Below are positions 26,548-35,375 of a DNA stretch of 64,000 nucleotides, piece after piece; the first letter of the stretch is position 1; the number at the start of each line of letters is the position of its first letter. The position numbers and the translations under genes were made by a program. Below the pieces are notes generated by a model. It did no database searches. It saw nothing but the letters and a program-made list of their open reading frames with translations, and was not told where the DNA came from. Source of the stretch: PMG-095 sp049324695 (GTDB lineage: Bacteria; Myxococcota_A; Polyangia; Polyangiales; Polyangiaceae); the NCBI GenBank assembly GCA_049324695.1, contig JBMOMJ010000056.1, positions 1 to 64,000 of the forward strand, given 5' to 3'.

Positions 26548-26982
26548 TCAGCGCACCATGGTGCCGGTGCCGCGCCAGGGCGCGTCATACGAACGAAACT
26601 TCAGCACCGGACCTTCGAATTGACCCGAGATGCGATAGCCAACGCCGGTCGAGTCGTAAAAGATGCCTTCCAGCAAGTCGCCGCCGCCGGTCAGCAACTG
26701 AAAACGCCCCGTGAGATCGATGCCCACCCCCTTGGCGGTGTAGCTGCCTTGGCTGAAGGTGATCACGAGGTTCCCGAGCTGCGCGTTGAGCAGGCTTTGC
26801 AGGGGAAGCTCGAGCTGCTGCTCCGGGGTGAAGGTCTGTACTCGCCAGCTGCCGCTCAAGCGCTGCTGGACGACGACCAGCTGATCACGTCCACTCCCTT
26901 GGTTGCTGCCGCCGCAACCGGGCAGGCAGGACAGCAAGGCGAACAACAGAGTGAATAAGGCTTTGCGAAGCGCTGGCGACAC
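26548..26982 (-). CDS. small lipoprotein
   Basis: A 144-residue protein if it starts at GTG 26982, which gives a classical short lipoprotein signal ending LPGC. The frame is open to 27078, but that extension would make an unusually long n-region. The mature part is about 115 residues with alternating hydrophobic and polar positions (LSGSWRV, GRFQLL, GVGYRISG), suggesting a small beta-barrel like lipocalin or lipid-binding folds. The family is not recognised. It lies 34 bases upstream of the TPR gene in the same direction. Confidence 0.65.
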   Translation of the reverse strand: MSPALRKALFTLLFALLSCLPGCGGSNQGSGRDQLVVVQQRLSGSWRVQTFTPEQQLELPLQSLLNAQLGNLVITFSQGSYTAKGVGIDLTGRFQLLTGGGDLLEGIFYDSTGVGYRISGQFEGPVLKFRSYDAPWRGTGTMVR

Positions 26983-27070
26983 GTTCCAACATACGGGGTT
27001 CGCATTGGGGGCGCAAACCGACGGCCTAGAGCGTCTTGACACGGGCACTCGCATGGCGGTTCTCGTCAGG

Positions 27071-27116
27071 TACTCCACAGGATTTATCCACAGGTTTGTG
27101 GGTCCCTTGTGGACAG
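27071..27116. promoter_or_regulatory. cluster of DnaA-box-like sites
   Basis: A perfect consensus DnaA box TTATCCACA lies at 27084-27092. It is flanked by TACTCCACA (27071-27079) and by CTGTCCACA on the minus strand (27108-27116), each 7 of 9 matches. Three such sites in 46 bases sit between divergent genes. With no dnaA, dnaN or AT-rich unwinding element nearby, regulation or DnaA titration is more likely than an origin. Confidence 0.45.
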
Positions 27117-27120
27117 ACCA

Positions 27121-28242
27121 ATGAAGGTGGCGGCGTGTAGGATGGCGGCGGTGTCGAGAATCCCGGAAATTGCGGCATTTCCTTGGTCAGCCCTGGAAGC
27201 TGTGGATGCGCTAGCCGAAGCAGCCTTGTGGCGAGCTCGACGTTGGCTCGAGCCGAGCGTTGCCGAGCCGGCTCGATTGGCGGCTTCGCTGGGCGCGCTG
27301 CTTGGCGTCGAGGTTCGGCTGGTTCGCGGAGCTGTGCGTCGCAATGCGCCCGGTCGCTGGCTGAAGCTGGGATTTCGAGCGCATGGCAGCGCAACGAATT
27401 GCGTGGTGGGCGTTGAACCGCAACTCGCCGCAGCGTTGCTCTCGCTGTTATTGCGGCGACCGCTCACGGTGCTGTCGCCGGACGCCGAGCTAGACAGCAG
27501 CGCCGCCGGAGCGTTGAGCGCGTTGTTCGTGGAAGCCGCGCGCGCGAGCTCGGCAACGTTAGCGCTGCGCCCGTGCCCGGCACACCTGCACGAAGACGCC
27601 GTGGCGCTGCACATGACCGCGTTGGTGGCGGGCAAGCCGTATGCGGCGGTGGTGTGGCTGATGCCGGAACCGTATGGGGAGCCTGCGACGGATCCGCGTG
27701 CGACGCTGTCGGCGCTGGGGAATCTGGAGATTTCGTTGCCGCTGGTGATCGCACTCGGCACGACGACGGCGCGCGCCCTGGTGGCACTCACGCGCGGCGC
27801 TGCCTTCTGTCCTGGCAGTGAGACCTGGATTGATGTGCACGGAGTTGGACGCGGTGTCTTGATCTCGCCCACGAGCGAACTCGGGCTCGCCGTCGAGCTC
27901 GGATCCGACGCACGAATCGTGCTACGGGAACCGACGCGCGTCGCGCTGGCGAGCGCGGAGGAACACCGCATGAACAGCGATGAAGCATCCGGACCGCCCA
28001 CGCTGGCTCAAGCCGTGTTGGACGCGCCCGTCGTCGTACGCGTCGAGCTCGGCTCAGTGAGCATGGCGGCGCGCGAGTGGGCTGCGTTGCGCGCGGGCGA
28101 CGTGATTCACACCGGTCGTCGCATTGCCGAGCCCGTGCTGTTGCGCGCCGGCGGTCGGGTGGTGGCGCGCGGCGAGCTCGTCAACATCGAAGGTGAGCTG
28201 GGCGTGCGCGTGCTGGAGCTCGGCGCAGAAACCGGCGCATGA
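27121..28242 (+). CDS. solitary FliM/FliN-SctQ-like protein
   Basis: A 373-residue protein (ATG 27121; an in-frame GTG lies at 27109). The C-terminal 85 residues fit a SpoA (FliN/SctQ C-ring) domain: VVVRVELGSVSM, LRAGDVI, VLLRAGGRVVARGELVNIEGELGVRVLEL. The N-terminal part is Ala/Leu-rich, as in type III secretion SctQ proteins rather than flagellar FliM. No flagellar or type III secretion gene lies in this window, so it is an orphan here. It is followed by yggS after 13 bases. Confidence 0.75.
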   Translation: MKVAACRMAAVSRIPEIAAFPWSALEAVDALAEAALWRARRWLEPSVAEPARLAASLGALLGVEVRLVRGAVRRNAPGRWLKLGFRAHGSATNCVVGVEPQLAAALLSLLLRRPLTVLSPDAELDSSAAGALSALFVEAARASSATLALRPCPAHLHEDAVALHMTALVAGKPYAAVVWLMPEPYGEPATDPRATLSALGNLEISLPLVIALGTTTARALVALTRGAAFCPGSETWIDVHGVGRGVLISPTSELGLAVELGSDARIVLREPTRVALASAEEHRMNSDEASGPPTLAQAVLDAPVVVRVELGSVSMAAREWAALRAGDVIHTGRRIAEPVLLRAGGRVVARGELVNIEGELGVRVLELGAETGA

Positions 28243-28255
28243 TGGACAGTTGGCG

Positions 28256-28978
28256 ATGAGCGTGCGCGAAAACCTCGAGCGAGTTCGAGAACGCATCCGG
28301 GCAGCAGCTGCTCACGCAGGGCGCGCGCCAGACAGTGTTGGTCTGATCGCCGTTTCCAAGTTTCAAAACGTGGCCGCAATTCGCGAAGCATACGCAGCCG
28401 GCCAGCGGGATTTCGGGGAAAATTACGTACAGGAGCTGTGCGCCAAAGCCGAGGAGCTGGCTGAGCTCGGCGACCTGCGCTGGCATTTCATTGGCCACCT
28501 GCAGCGCAACAAAGCGAAGAAGGTGGCGCCGCTCGCCCACGCGGTGCACAGCGTGGACTCGCTGGAACTCGTGACTGAGCTCGCTAAACGCGCGGAGGCG
28601 GCACGTGCTGAACGCACACGGCGCTTCGCGGAAGCGGGAGCGCGCCTCGATGTGCTGATCGAGGTGAGCATCGCCGGCGAAGAGCAGAAGAGCGGCGCAC
28701 CACTCGACGAAGTGCCGAACCTGGTCGATGCGGTCGAGCGCGAGCCAGCGCTGCGTCTGCGCGGCTTGATGTGTGTTCCGCCGCAGAGCGAGCGAGCCGA
28801 AGACGCGCGGCCCTTTTTCGACGCCCTGGCGCGCCTGCGCGAGAGCCTGGGCGGCGCCGCTCGCTTGCCCGAGCTCAGCATGGGAATGACTGCCGATCTG
28901 GAACAGGCCATTTTTGCAGGTGCCAGCTTGGTGCGCGTGGGCACGGCGATTTTCGGTGAGCGCCCGCAGCGCGCGTGA
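28256..28978 (+). CDS. yggS: YggS-family PLP homeostasis protein
   Basis: A 240-residue protein of the YggS/PROSC family, a fold-type III PLP protein like the alanine racemase N-domain but without a known racemase activity; members buffer free PLP. The PLP lysine is in IAVSK (Lys35), followed by GENYVQE, WHFIGHLQRNK and, near the end, SMGMTADLEQAI. The 13-base gap from the SctQ-like gene and the 4-base overlap with rarA suggest one transcript. Confidence 0.94.
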   Translation: MSVRENLERVRERIRAAAAHAGRAPDSVGLIAVSKFQNVAAIREAYAAGQRDFGENYVQELCAKAEELAELGDLRWHFIGHLQRNKAKKVAPLAHAVHSVDSLELVTELAKRAEAARAERTRRFAEAGARLDVLIEVSIAGEEQKSGAPLDEVPNLVDAVEREPALRLRGLMCVPPQSERAEDARPFFDALARLRESLGGAARLPELSMGMTADLEQAIFAGASLVRVGTAIFGERPQRA

Positions 28979-30354
28979 ACATGGCACGGCGCCCTCGCCC
29001 TCCCGCTCCTGATGAGCCCACCTTGCTCAGCCGCGCCGCCGAGCACGGCTCGCTGGGTGGCCCACCCAAGCCGCTCGCTGATCGCTTGCGTCCGCGCTCG
29101 CTCGACGAGGTGGTCGGGCAGCTGCACCTTTTGTCGGAAGGCAAGCTGCTCGGCGACGCCATTCGCAAAGATCGCGTACCGTCGCTGATCTTGTGGGGGC
29201 CGCCCGGCTCCGGCAAAACCACTCTGGCTCACGTGATCGCGCACGTGACGCGCACCGAGTTCGAATCGTTGAGTGCGGTGTTGGGTGGCGTTGCCGAGCT
29301 ACGTGCAATCATCGATCGAGCCAAAGAGCGGCGACGTTACCAGGCCCGTGGCACGACGCTGTTCGTCGACGAAATCCATCGGTTCAACAAGAGCCAGCAA
29401 GATGCGTTTCTGCCGCACATCGAGGACGGCACCATCACGCTGGTCGGCGCTACCACCGAGAATCCGTCGTTTTCGGTGAATGCCGCACTACTGTCGCGCT
29501 GCCGCGTTTTTCGGCTCGAGCGCCTGGGTCCCGCCGAGCTCCGGCGCCTGCTCGAACGAGCACTGTCGGACAACGAACGCGGTCTTGGCAACGAAGGTCT
29601 CAGCGCCGACGCCGAAGCGCTCGACGCCATTGCCGATGCGGCTCGCGGCGACGCCCGGCGCGCGCTCGGTATGCTCGAAGTCGCTGCGGGGCTCGTGGGC
29701 CACGGCGGTCGCATCGATCTCGACGCCGTGCGCCGCGCCGCCGAAGAGCGCACGCTGCTCTACGACAAGAGCGGCGAAGAGCACTACAACGTTGCCAGCG
29801 CGCTCATCAAATCGATGCGTGGTAGTGATCCGGACGCGGCGATTTATTGGCTTCTGCGCATGCTCGATGCCGGCGACGATCCATTGTTTTTGTCGCGCCG
29901 CCTCATGATTTTCGCGAGTGAGGACGTCGGTAACGCCGATCCGCGTGCGCTGGCAGTCGCCGTGCAGGCCGATGAGGCGCTGCGACGCGTTGGCCTGCCC
30001 GAGGGTGTGTATCCACTCGCGCACGCGTGCCTTTACCTGGCGAGCTGTCCCAAATCGAACGCTGTGAAGCGAGCGATCCAGGCGACGCGCGAAAGCATTC
30101 AGCAACGTGGTGCGCTGCCGGTACCAATGAAGCTTCGCAACGCGGTCACCTCGCTGATGAAGCGCGAAGGCTACGGCGAGAACTATCGCTACCCTCCGGA
30201 TCACCAAGGCAGCTACGTGGCCGGCGAAACCTACTTGCCCGACGAGCTCGCGGGCACTCGCTTTTATGAGCCCGGCAGCGAAGGGCTGGAACAAGCCATT
30301 CGCGATCGGCTCGAACGCCTACGCCGCGGTTCGCGCCGTGGCGGCGAGGACTAG
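28975..30354 (+). CDS. rarA: replication-associated recombination protein RarA (MgsA)
   Basis: A 459-residue AAA+ ATPase acting at stalled replication forks and related to clamp-loader subunits. Walker A GPPGSGKT is at about residues 75-82, Walker B LFVDEIHRF near 130-140, sensor GATTENPSF, and the C-terminal tetramerisation region ends with GYGENYRYPPDH, a family hallmark. The start is GTG 28975 overlapping the yggS stop (GTGA), with ATG 28981 as alternative. Length is typical. Confidence 0.95.
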   Translation: MNMARRPRPPAPDEPTLLSRAAEHGSLGGPPKPLADRLRPRSLDEVVGQLHLLSEGKLLGDAIRKDRVPSLILWGPPGSGKTTLAHVIAHVTRTEFESLSAVLGGVAELRAIIDRAKERRRYQARGTTLFVDEIHRFNKSQQDAFLPHIEDGTITLVGATTENPSFSVNAALLSRCRVFRLERLGPAELRRLLERALSDNERGLGNEGLSADAEALDAIADAARGDARRALGMLEVAAGLVGHGGRIDLDAVRRAAEERTLLYDKSGEEHYNVASALIKSMRGSDPDAAIYWLLRMLDAGDDPLFLSRRLMIFASEDVGNADPRALAVAVQADEALRRVGLPEGVYPLAHACLYLASCPKSNAVKRAIQATRESIQQRGALPVPMKLRNAVTSLMKREGYGENYRYPPDHQGSYVAGETYLPDELAGTRFYEPGSEGLEQAIRDRLERLRRGSRRGGED

Positions 30355-30358
30355 TGTT

Positions 30359-31570
30359 TCAGTCGTTGCTCTGGCGGACGAGCCAATCGACGCTGAGATG
30401 CGAATCGTGCGACAGGTTCTCGGCGGAGCTTTCGCGCACGCAGACAGTGAGATCGCCGCTCGCGTCGAAGTCCTCAACCCAAACCAAGGTCGCACCGTGT
30501 GCGTCGGGGTTTTCCTCGGTACGCCGTCGATGGTTCACGCTGACCTGCACGTTCTCGCAATTGGCGCAGCCCGTCTCGACATGATTGCACTGAGTGCCGT
30601 CGTCCCAATTCCCGAAGTTGACCTCGCCCGCCGCGAAGCCGTGCCCGCTCAAGCTGGGTAAATACGCGGCCCAGTCCACCGCTATGTTGGTGAGCGCCGC
30701 GTCGCTGTTTTCGAGCTGCCGCGCGCACAAGCGGAACTCCGTTGCCGTCAGCGCTTCCACCCAAATCGCCGCGCCCGCATTGAGGTTGGCCATCGCGCCC
30801 ATGTAATGACGGCCCGTCAGCAACTGCACTGGCGCACTCAGCGTGCTCGGGAAGGCTACGCTGGCGCACTCCATCGCATTCGTACTGCTGAACGCCGTGC
30901 GTCCGGAAACGAAGCCCCACGCGGAGCTCTCACCCGCTACCATTGCAACCCAGTCGACGCGCGAGCGCGGGTGCTCGCCATCGAAGCCACCATCCTCCGA
31001 TACACACACGTCGAAGCCGGTAGCGGTGATCCCTCGCGTCCACACCGAGCTCGCGTCGTGAGTGATGTTGCTCGCCGGATGCACCAGAGTCGTCAACACG
31101 CGCAGCTGCGTCGCCGCAACCTGGAACGGCGCCGGAAAATCGATGTGCTGACATGCGGGCTGCTGCATGAAGAGCGGGACGATTCGAGAGCCGCTCTGAA
31201 CCAACGGTCCCGCCGTGCTCCCGCTTGCGCCACCTTCGCCGAGCGGAGGACCACCGCCGAAACCCGGCGCTCCGCCGTTTGCCGGACTGCCGCCGTTTGC
31301 CAGACTGCCGCCGTTTGCCGGACTGCCGCCGTTCACGCTGCCGCCGTTCGCGCTGCCGCCCTCCGCGCTGGTGGCGCCGGCGCCGCCCAAGTCACCGCTG
31401 CCCCCTGATTCGGCACGACCGCCAGACGACGTGCCCGCTGAACCGCCGTTTGCAAGGCTCCCCGCGGTACCACCGGTGTTGCCGAACAGTTGCCCCGCGT
31501 CACTGCTGCATGCAGCCGTCCACCCGAGAGCACAGAAAAGAACCAGCGAGCTATGGCTCGTTCGCATCAT
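30359..31570 (-). CDS. lipoprotein with three H-type-lectin-like repeats
   Basis: A 403-residue protein. Its signal ends in TAACSS (lipid Cys21), then a stalk of about 100 residues made of GGS/NGG units. Residues from about 135 on hold three similar beta units, each with a V-x-V start, a GAxxWVE or similar centre and a closing VDW(A/V/L) tripeptide, the pattern of H-type lectin domains, which bind sugars such as GalNAc as trimers. The sugar-binding role is inferred. It would display a lectin head on a surface stalk. Confidence 0.7.
   Translation of the reverse strand: MMRTSHSSLVLFCALGWTAACSSDAGQLFGNTGGTAGSLANGGSAGTSSGGRAESGGSGDLGGAGATSAEGGSANGGSVNGGSPANGGSLANGGSPANGGAPGFGGGPPLGEGGASGSTAGPLVQSGSRIVPLFMQQPACQHIDFPAPFQVAATQLRVLTTLVHPASNITHDASSVWTRGITATGFDVCVSEDGGFDGEHPRSRVDWVAMVAGESSAWGFVSGRTAFSSTNAMECASVAFPSTLSAPVQLLTGRHYMGAMANLNAGAAIWVEALTATEFRLCARQLENSDAALTNIAVDWAAYLPSLSGHGFAAGEVNFGNWDDGTQCNHVETGCANCENVQVSVNHRRRTEENPDAHGATLVWVEDFDASGDLTVCVRESSAENLSHDSHLSVDWLVRQSND
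31272..31325. repeat. 18-bp repeats encoding the lipoprotein stalk
   Basis: Three adjacent 18-bp units (CCGCCGTTTGCCGGACTG and one variant) are followed by three related 15-bp units to 31370. On the minus strand they encode repeated Gly-Gly-Ser-Pro/Leu-Ala-Asn blocks of the lectin-like lipoprotein stalk. Being in-frame multiples of three, they could change copy number without a frameshift. Confidence 0.85.
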
Positions 31571-31776
31571 GAGAGCAAAGTCCGTCGAGCTCGCCGATAA
31601 GAAGCGAGCCTAGTGCGCAGTTGCCTCAGAATAGCGAATCATCGCTCATCCGCCAGTGAGCAGAGCTCCTCGAGACGCACCTGAAATCTTTCAGCGAGCG
31701 TAGAGTAAAGGTGAGTGCCTCAACACTTGGAAAGCAGGCACGCGCGCCTCGTTTTCAGGCAATTTGCGGGCAGATC

Positions 31777-32169
31777 TCAGAAACAGCGCACTTGCGACGG
31801 CACATCGAACGAGCTCAAACACGTGCTGCTTTGTGAATCGCGTGGGCACACACACGCACATGCTTCGAGTTTAGTTGCGTAGCAAAGGCCCTCTGCGAAG
31901 TACTCGCATACGTCGCTACGCCACTGCTCCACGCCCCGAACGCACGGCGGAAGCGGAGTTTTGCCGTCCAGCACGGTGCCTTTCGGACTCTTGCCACCAG
32001 CGCCAGCTTGCGTGCCATTGCCCCCCACGTCGGGGACCCCATCACCGCTGTCGTCGATCGCGCGCCCACCACACGCAATGCCTAGGAGTGAGACCGTCGC
32101 GACGAGCCCCATCGCGCGCACGAACGAACCCACTCCGCGTCCTAGCCCTGCCGCCACGTGAACCCGCAC
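31777..32169 (-). CDS. small Cys-rich lipoprotein
   Basis: A 130-residue protein. GTG 32169 is preferred because GAGGAG lies 7 bases upstream; ATG 32175 is only one base from it. The signal ends LLGIAC, followed by a Gly/Asp-rich linker and a C-terminal domain with eight cysteines in about 60 residues. Probably disulfide bonded in the envelope. Family not recognised. The 31571-31776 stretch between it and the lectin-like gene shows no gene. Confidence 0.6.
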   Translation of the reverse strand: MRVHVAAGLGRGVGSFVRAMGLVATVSLLGIACGGRAIDDSGDGVPDVGGNGTQAGAGGKSPKGTVLDGKTPLPPCVRGVEQWRSDVCEYFAEGLCYATKLEACACVCPRDSQSSTCLSSFDVPSQVRCF

Positions 32170-32290
32170 CTGCATGCTCCTCGTCGTGCAAACCTTGGAC
32201 CTGAGCGAAATTCGTTCGATTGCCGCGCATTGCGTAGCGTCACCGCCATCTGAGTTGGCGCTCAGTGCGCAGATGCGCCGCGCATCAATG

Positions 32291-32824
32291 CTAGCTGGCT
32301 GGTTCCACCACGCCGATGTACGGCAGATTTCGATACCGCTCCGCGTGGTCCAAGCCGTACCCGATCACGAACACGTCTTCAATGGTGAAGCCGAGGTAGT
32401 CGATGTCGACGGAGCGGCGCATGCGAGCCGGTTTGTGCAGCAGCGCGCACACTTTGATGCTGGCAGGGCCGCGCGCGCGCAACTGCTCGCTCATGTACGA
32501 AAGCGTGAGCCCCGTATCCACGATGTCCTCTACTATCAACACGTGGCGACCTTCGATAGGGTGCGCCAAGTCGAGGGTGATCTGGACGACGCCGCTCGAT
32601 GTCGTCTCGGCGCCGTAGCTTTTGACGCCGAAGAACTCGACCCGCAGCGGCGATTCGATGTGGCGCGCCAGATCCGCCGCGAACACGAAGCTGCCTTTGA
32701 GCACACACACCAACACCAGCTCTTCGTTGGCGTAGTCGGCGCTGATGGCGCGACCGAGCGCCGCCACGCGTTCGGCGATTTGCTCCGCAGTGATGAGCGG
32801 CCGGATCTTGGAATCGTTCGGCAT
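32291..32824 (-). CDS. hpt: hypoxanthine phosphoribosyltransferase
   Basis: A 177-residue purine salvage enzyme converting hypoxanthine or guanine plus PRPP to IMP or GMP. The PRPP loop is VLIVEDIVDTGLTL, with CVLKGSFVFAADLARH before it and the aromatic base-stacking region (DVFVIGYGLD) near the end. The length is standard. It lies 33 bases downstream of comEC on the same strand. Confidence 0.96.
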   Translation of the reverse strand: MPNDSKIRPLITAEQIAERVAALGRAISADYANEELVLVCVLKGSFVFAADLARHIESPLRVEFFGVKSYGAETTSSGVVQITLDLAHPIEGRHVLIVEDIVDTGLTLSYMSEQLRARGPASIKVCALLHKPARMRRSVDIDYLGFTIEDVFVIGYGLDHAERYRNLPYIGVVEPAS

Positions 32825-32857
32825 GCTGGTTCAAGAGAGCGCGCGGTGCCGAGCGCG

Positions 32858-35278
32858 TCAATCACCGGCGCGCGCCAGCGAGTACGCGAGGCGCGTACCC
32901 CAGGCTGGATAGGCTGAAATCGCGTCGAGTGAGCTCCCATCCGTGCGGATCTGGATGGCACCGTCGCGATCCGTCCGCAGGACGCGCGCGCCGGCCTGCG
33001 CGATGCGCGCCATCACTTCCGGCACCGGATGACCGAAGCGATTCCGAACTCCGCACGACACGGTAGCAAGCCGCGGTCGTACTGCAGCGAGCAGCTCCGC
33101 ACCGCTCGAGGTACGGCTGCCATGATGCCCAACCTTCAGAACATCTGCACGCAAGTCGGCAGCGTGCGTCGCGAGCAGATCTCGTTCGGCAGCGTGCTCG
33201 GCGTCACCCGTCAGCAACAACTTGCGTACACCAAAGCTGACCTCCAGCACGAGTGAATTGTCGTTGGCACCTCGTGCCGGCACGAAGGTCGGGCACGGCG
33301 AAAGCACGCGCACCGCAGCGGAACCAAATGCATGCAACCGACCGCATAATTCGGTTGGACGCCGGATCGCAATCCCGCGCTGGCGCGCCAAGCGCAGAAT
33401 TTCAGTGTAAACGGGGCCTCCGCCCTGCGCTTCGCCTTGCCCGCTATCCCAAATCTCACCCACCGAAAGCGAGCGCATCACCGCCAGGAGACCACCGAAG
33501 TGATCCGGGTGAGGATGCGACAATACCACTACATCGATATGCTGCCGCCGCCGCGCTCGCAACGCCGGCACGACCACACGCGCACCCGGATCGACTCCGC
33601 CTTCCGGAGAGCCACCGGCGTCGATCAGCATCAACTTGCCGTCGGGCAAATCGAGCAGCGTCGAGTCACCTTGCCCAACTGCAAGCGCCGTCATGCGCAA
33701 TTGAGCGCTGGGGCGCCCGGCGTTACGCGCGCTGAGCTCGAGCAAGCCCAACGCCGCCGCGCTGCTCAGCAACCAGAACCGCAGCCACGCGAGTTGCCCC
33801 GGACCCTTGCGCAACAGCAACAACGCGCAGAACAACACCGCCACCAGCCCAAGGTGAAAAGCGCTCGGATCCGGCAGTGAAAACGCCAGCCAGCGTTGAG
33901 CCGCACTCTCGCGCGCGATGCCCCGCACCACCCAGAGCGCGCCGGACGCCACTAGCGCAATTCCCGCCTCCAACGCCGGCAATGGCGCTGACACCGCGTG
34001 CAACAAGCACAACGGCAACGCCACGGCTTCGCCCAACGGCGCCGCCACCACGTTGGCGAAGATCCCCGCGCAAGTGAGATCCCCTCCGAACAACGCGAGC
34101 AGCGGTGTGCACGGAATCATCGCGGCGAGGGTGGTCGCTATCGCTTCCGCAAACCAGCGTCCGGCACGCGACCGAATGCGCTCCGCAGGCCTACGCAACG
34201 GTTCACCCAACACGAGTAATCCCGCTGTGGCCGCGGCCGACAAAAGAAAAGAAATATCGAACGCCACCAACGGATCACGCAGCCACCCCACGGCAAAGGA
34301 GATCCCGAGTGCGCGACTGGCACACGCTGAGCCGCCCAGCGCACGCGCCAGCAACACGGCGGCCAACATGTACGCGGCGCGCCAAGCCGAACCGCTGCCT
34401 CCTGCAAAGTCGGCGTAAAGCAGGGCTAGGGTGAGCCCCCACCAGGCGGCAACTCGGCCACAGTCCGTGCATGCCGCCAGCCGCTCGATGCGGACGAGCA
34501 GCGCCGTGAAGGCGCGCACCAAGCTGAGCACAGCAAAAACCAAGTGCGTGCCGCTCACCGCCAACATGTGCGAAAGCCCACTCTTACGGAACGCCTCGTC
34601 GTCGTCGGGATCCAAATCGTTTTCACCGAGCACCAGCGCACGCGCCATCGGCTGAACTTCGGGCGCAAAGGTCGCGATGATGCGACGGCGCACCTTCGCT
34701 CTCGCCCGGTCGATCAGCGCCGCAAAGCGCTTGCTCAGCTGCTCTCGATCGACGCTAAGCGCGCTGCCACTCAATGTGACCCCGCGGCGCGCCGCGCTGG
34801 GCAACGGATCCGCCAAATCCAGATTGAACAGCACCTCCAACGCCGCAATCTGCGCGACCACGAGCAGCCGATCGCCCCGCGCCAAATCGTCAGGACCGCC
34901 GCTCAACCGCACACGCGTGCCCGCGCGCACAGCACCTGCGTCGCACTCAGCGCGCTGCACGTCCAGCACGTAGCTGGCGCGTCCTCCCACCCACGTCGGC
35001 GAGCTCACCACGCTACCAGACAACGCACAGCGCGCCGGCGCACCCAATGCGTCTCGCGCGGCGCGCCGCGCCCCATCGAAGTGCGCAATGCTCGAAGCCG
35101 CCCGCACACCTCCGAGCGCCAGCGCCACGAGCACGCTGCACACCACGGCTTTTCGCAGGCGCCGCCGAAGCACGAGCGCAATCCCAGCGAACGAGAGCAA
35201 CGCCGCGCCTGGCGCAACGACGAGCGTTGAACCCGCGCACAACGCGAGCGCAACGCAAAGCACCGGGTCGAGCCACAC
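32858..35278 (-). CDS. comEC: ComEC/Rec2-family DNA uptake channel
   Basis: An 806-residue polytopic membrane protein that carries single-stranded DNA across the inner membrane during transformation. N-terminal hydrophobic helices and a soluble DUF4131 domain (about 85-190) are followed by the Competence membrane domain with LVLGENDLD and GLSHMLAVSGTHL (about 200-500), and a C-terminal metallo-beta-lactamase domain with SHPHPDHFGG, LLTGDAE and VGHHGSRTSS. All three parts are intact, so uptake is plausible. No other competence gene is adjacent. Confidence 0.95.
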   Translation of the reverse strand: MWLDPVLCVALALCAGSTLVVAPGAALLSFAGIALVLRRRLRKAVVCSVLVALALGGVRAASSIAHFDGARRAARDALGAPARCALSGSVVSSPTWVGGRASYVLDVQRAECDAGAVRAGTRVRLSGGPDDLARGDRLLVVAQIAALEVLFNLDLADPLPSAARRGVTLSGSALSVDREQLSKRFAALIDRARAKVRRRIIATFAPEVQPMARALVLGENDLDPDDDEAFRKSGLSHMLAVSGTHLVFAVLSLVRAFTALLVRIERLAACTDCGRVAAWWGLTLALLYADFAGGSGSAWRAAYMLAAVLLARALGGSACASRALGISFAVGWLRDPLVAFDISFLLSAAATAGLLVLGEPLRRPAERIRSRAGRWFAEAIATTLAAMIPCTPLLALFGGDLTCAGIFANVVAAPLGEAVALPLCLLHAVSAPLPALEAGIALVASGALWVVRGIARESAAQRWLAFSLPDPSAFHLGLVAVLFCALLLLRKGPGQLAWLRFWLLSSAAALGLLELSARNAGRPSAQLRMTALAVGQGDSTLLDLPDGKLMLIDAGGSPEGGVDPGARVVVPALRARRRQHIDVVVLSHPHPDHFGGLLAVMRSLSVGEIWDSGQGEAQGGGPVYTEILRLARQRGIAIRRPTELCGRLHAFGSAAVRVLSPCPTFVPARGANDNSLVLEVSFGVRKLLLTGDAEHAAERDLLATHAADLRADVLKVGHHGSRTSSGAELLAAVRPRLATVSCGVRNRFGHPVPEVMARIAQAGARVLRTDRDGAIQIRTDGSSLDAISAYPAWGTRLAYSLARAGD

Positions 35279-35375
35279 GCCCGTCGGAGTGCACGCAACG
35301 GGCCGCCGCGCATCGAGCGCGATTAGAGCGCGTCAACGCGTGGCGGCCAACGGCGTGCGGCGGCGAGGCGCCGGC

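Noticed and set aside
27071..27116. Chromosomal replication origin
   Set aside because: Only three DnaA-like boxes, no AT-rich unwinding region, and no dnaA, dnaN or parAB genes around it.
31272..31370. CRISPR-like short repeats
   Set aside because: The units are adjacent without spacers and encode the in-frame stalk of a lipoprotein.
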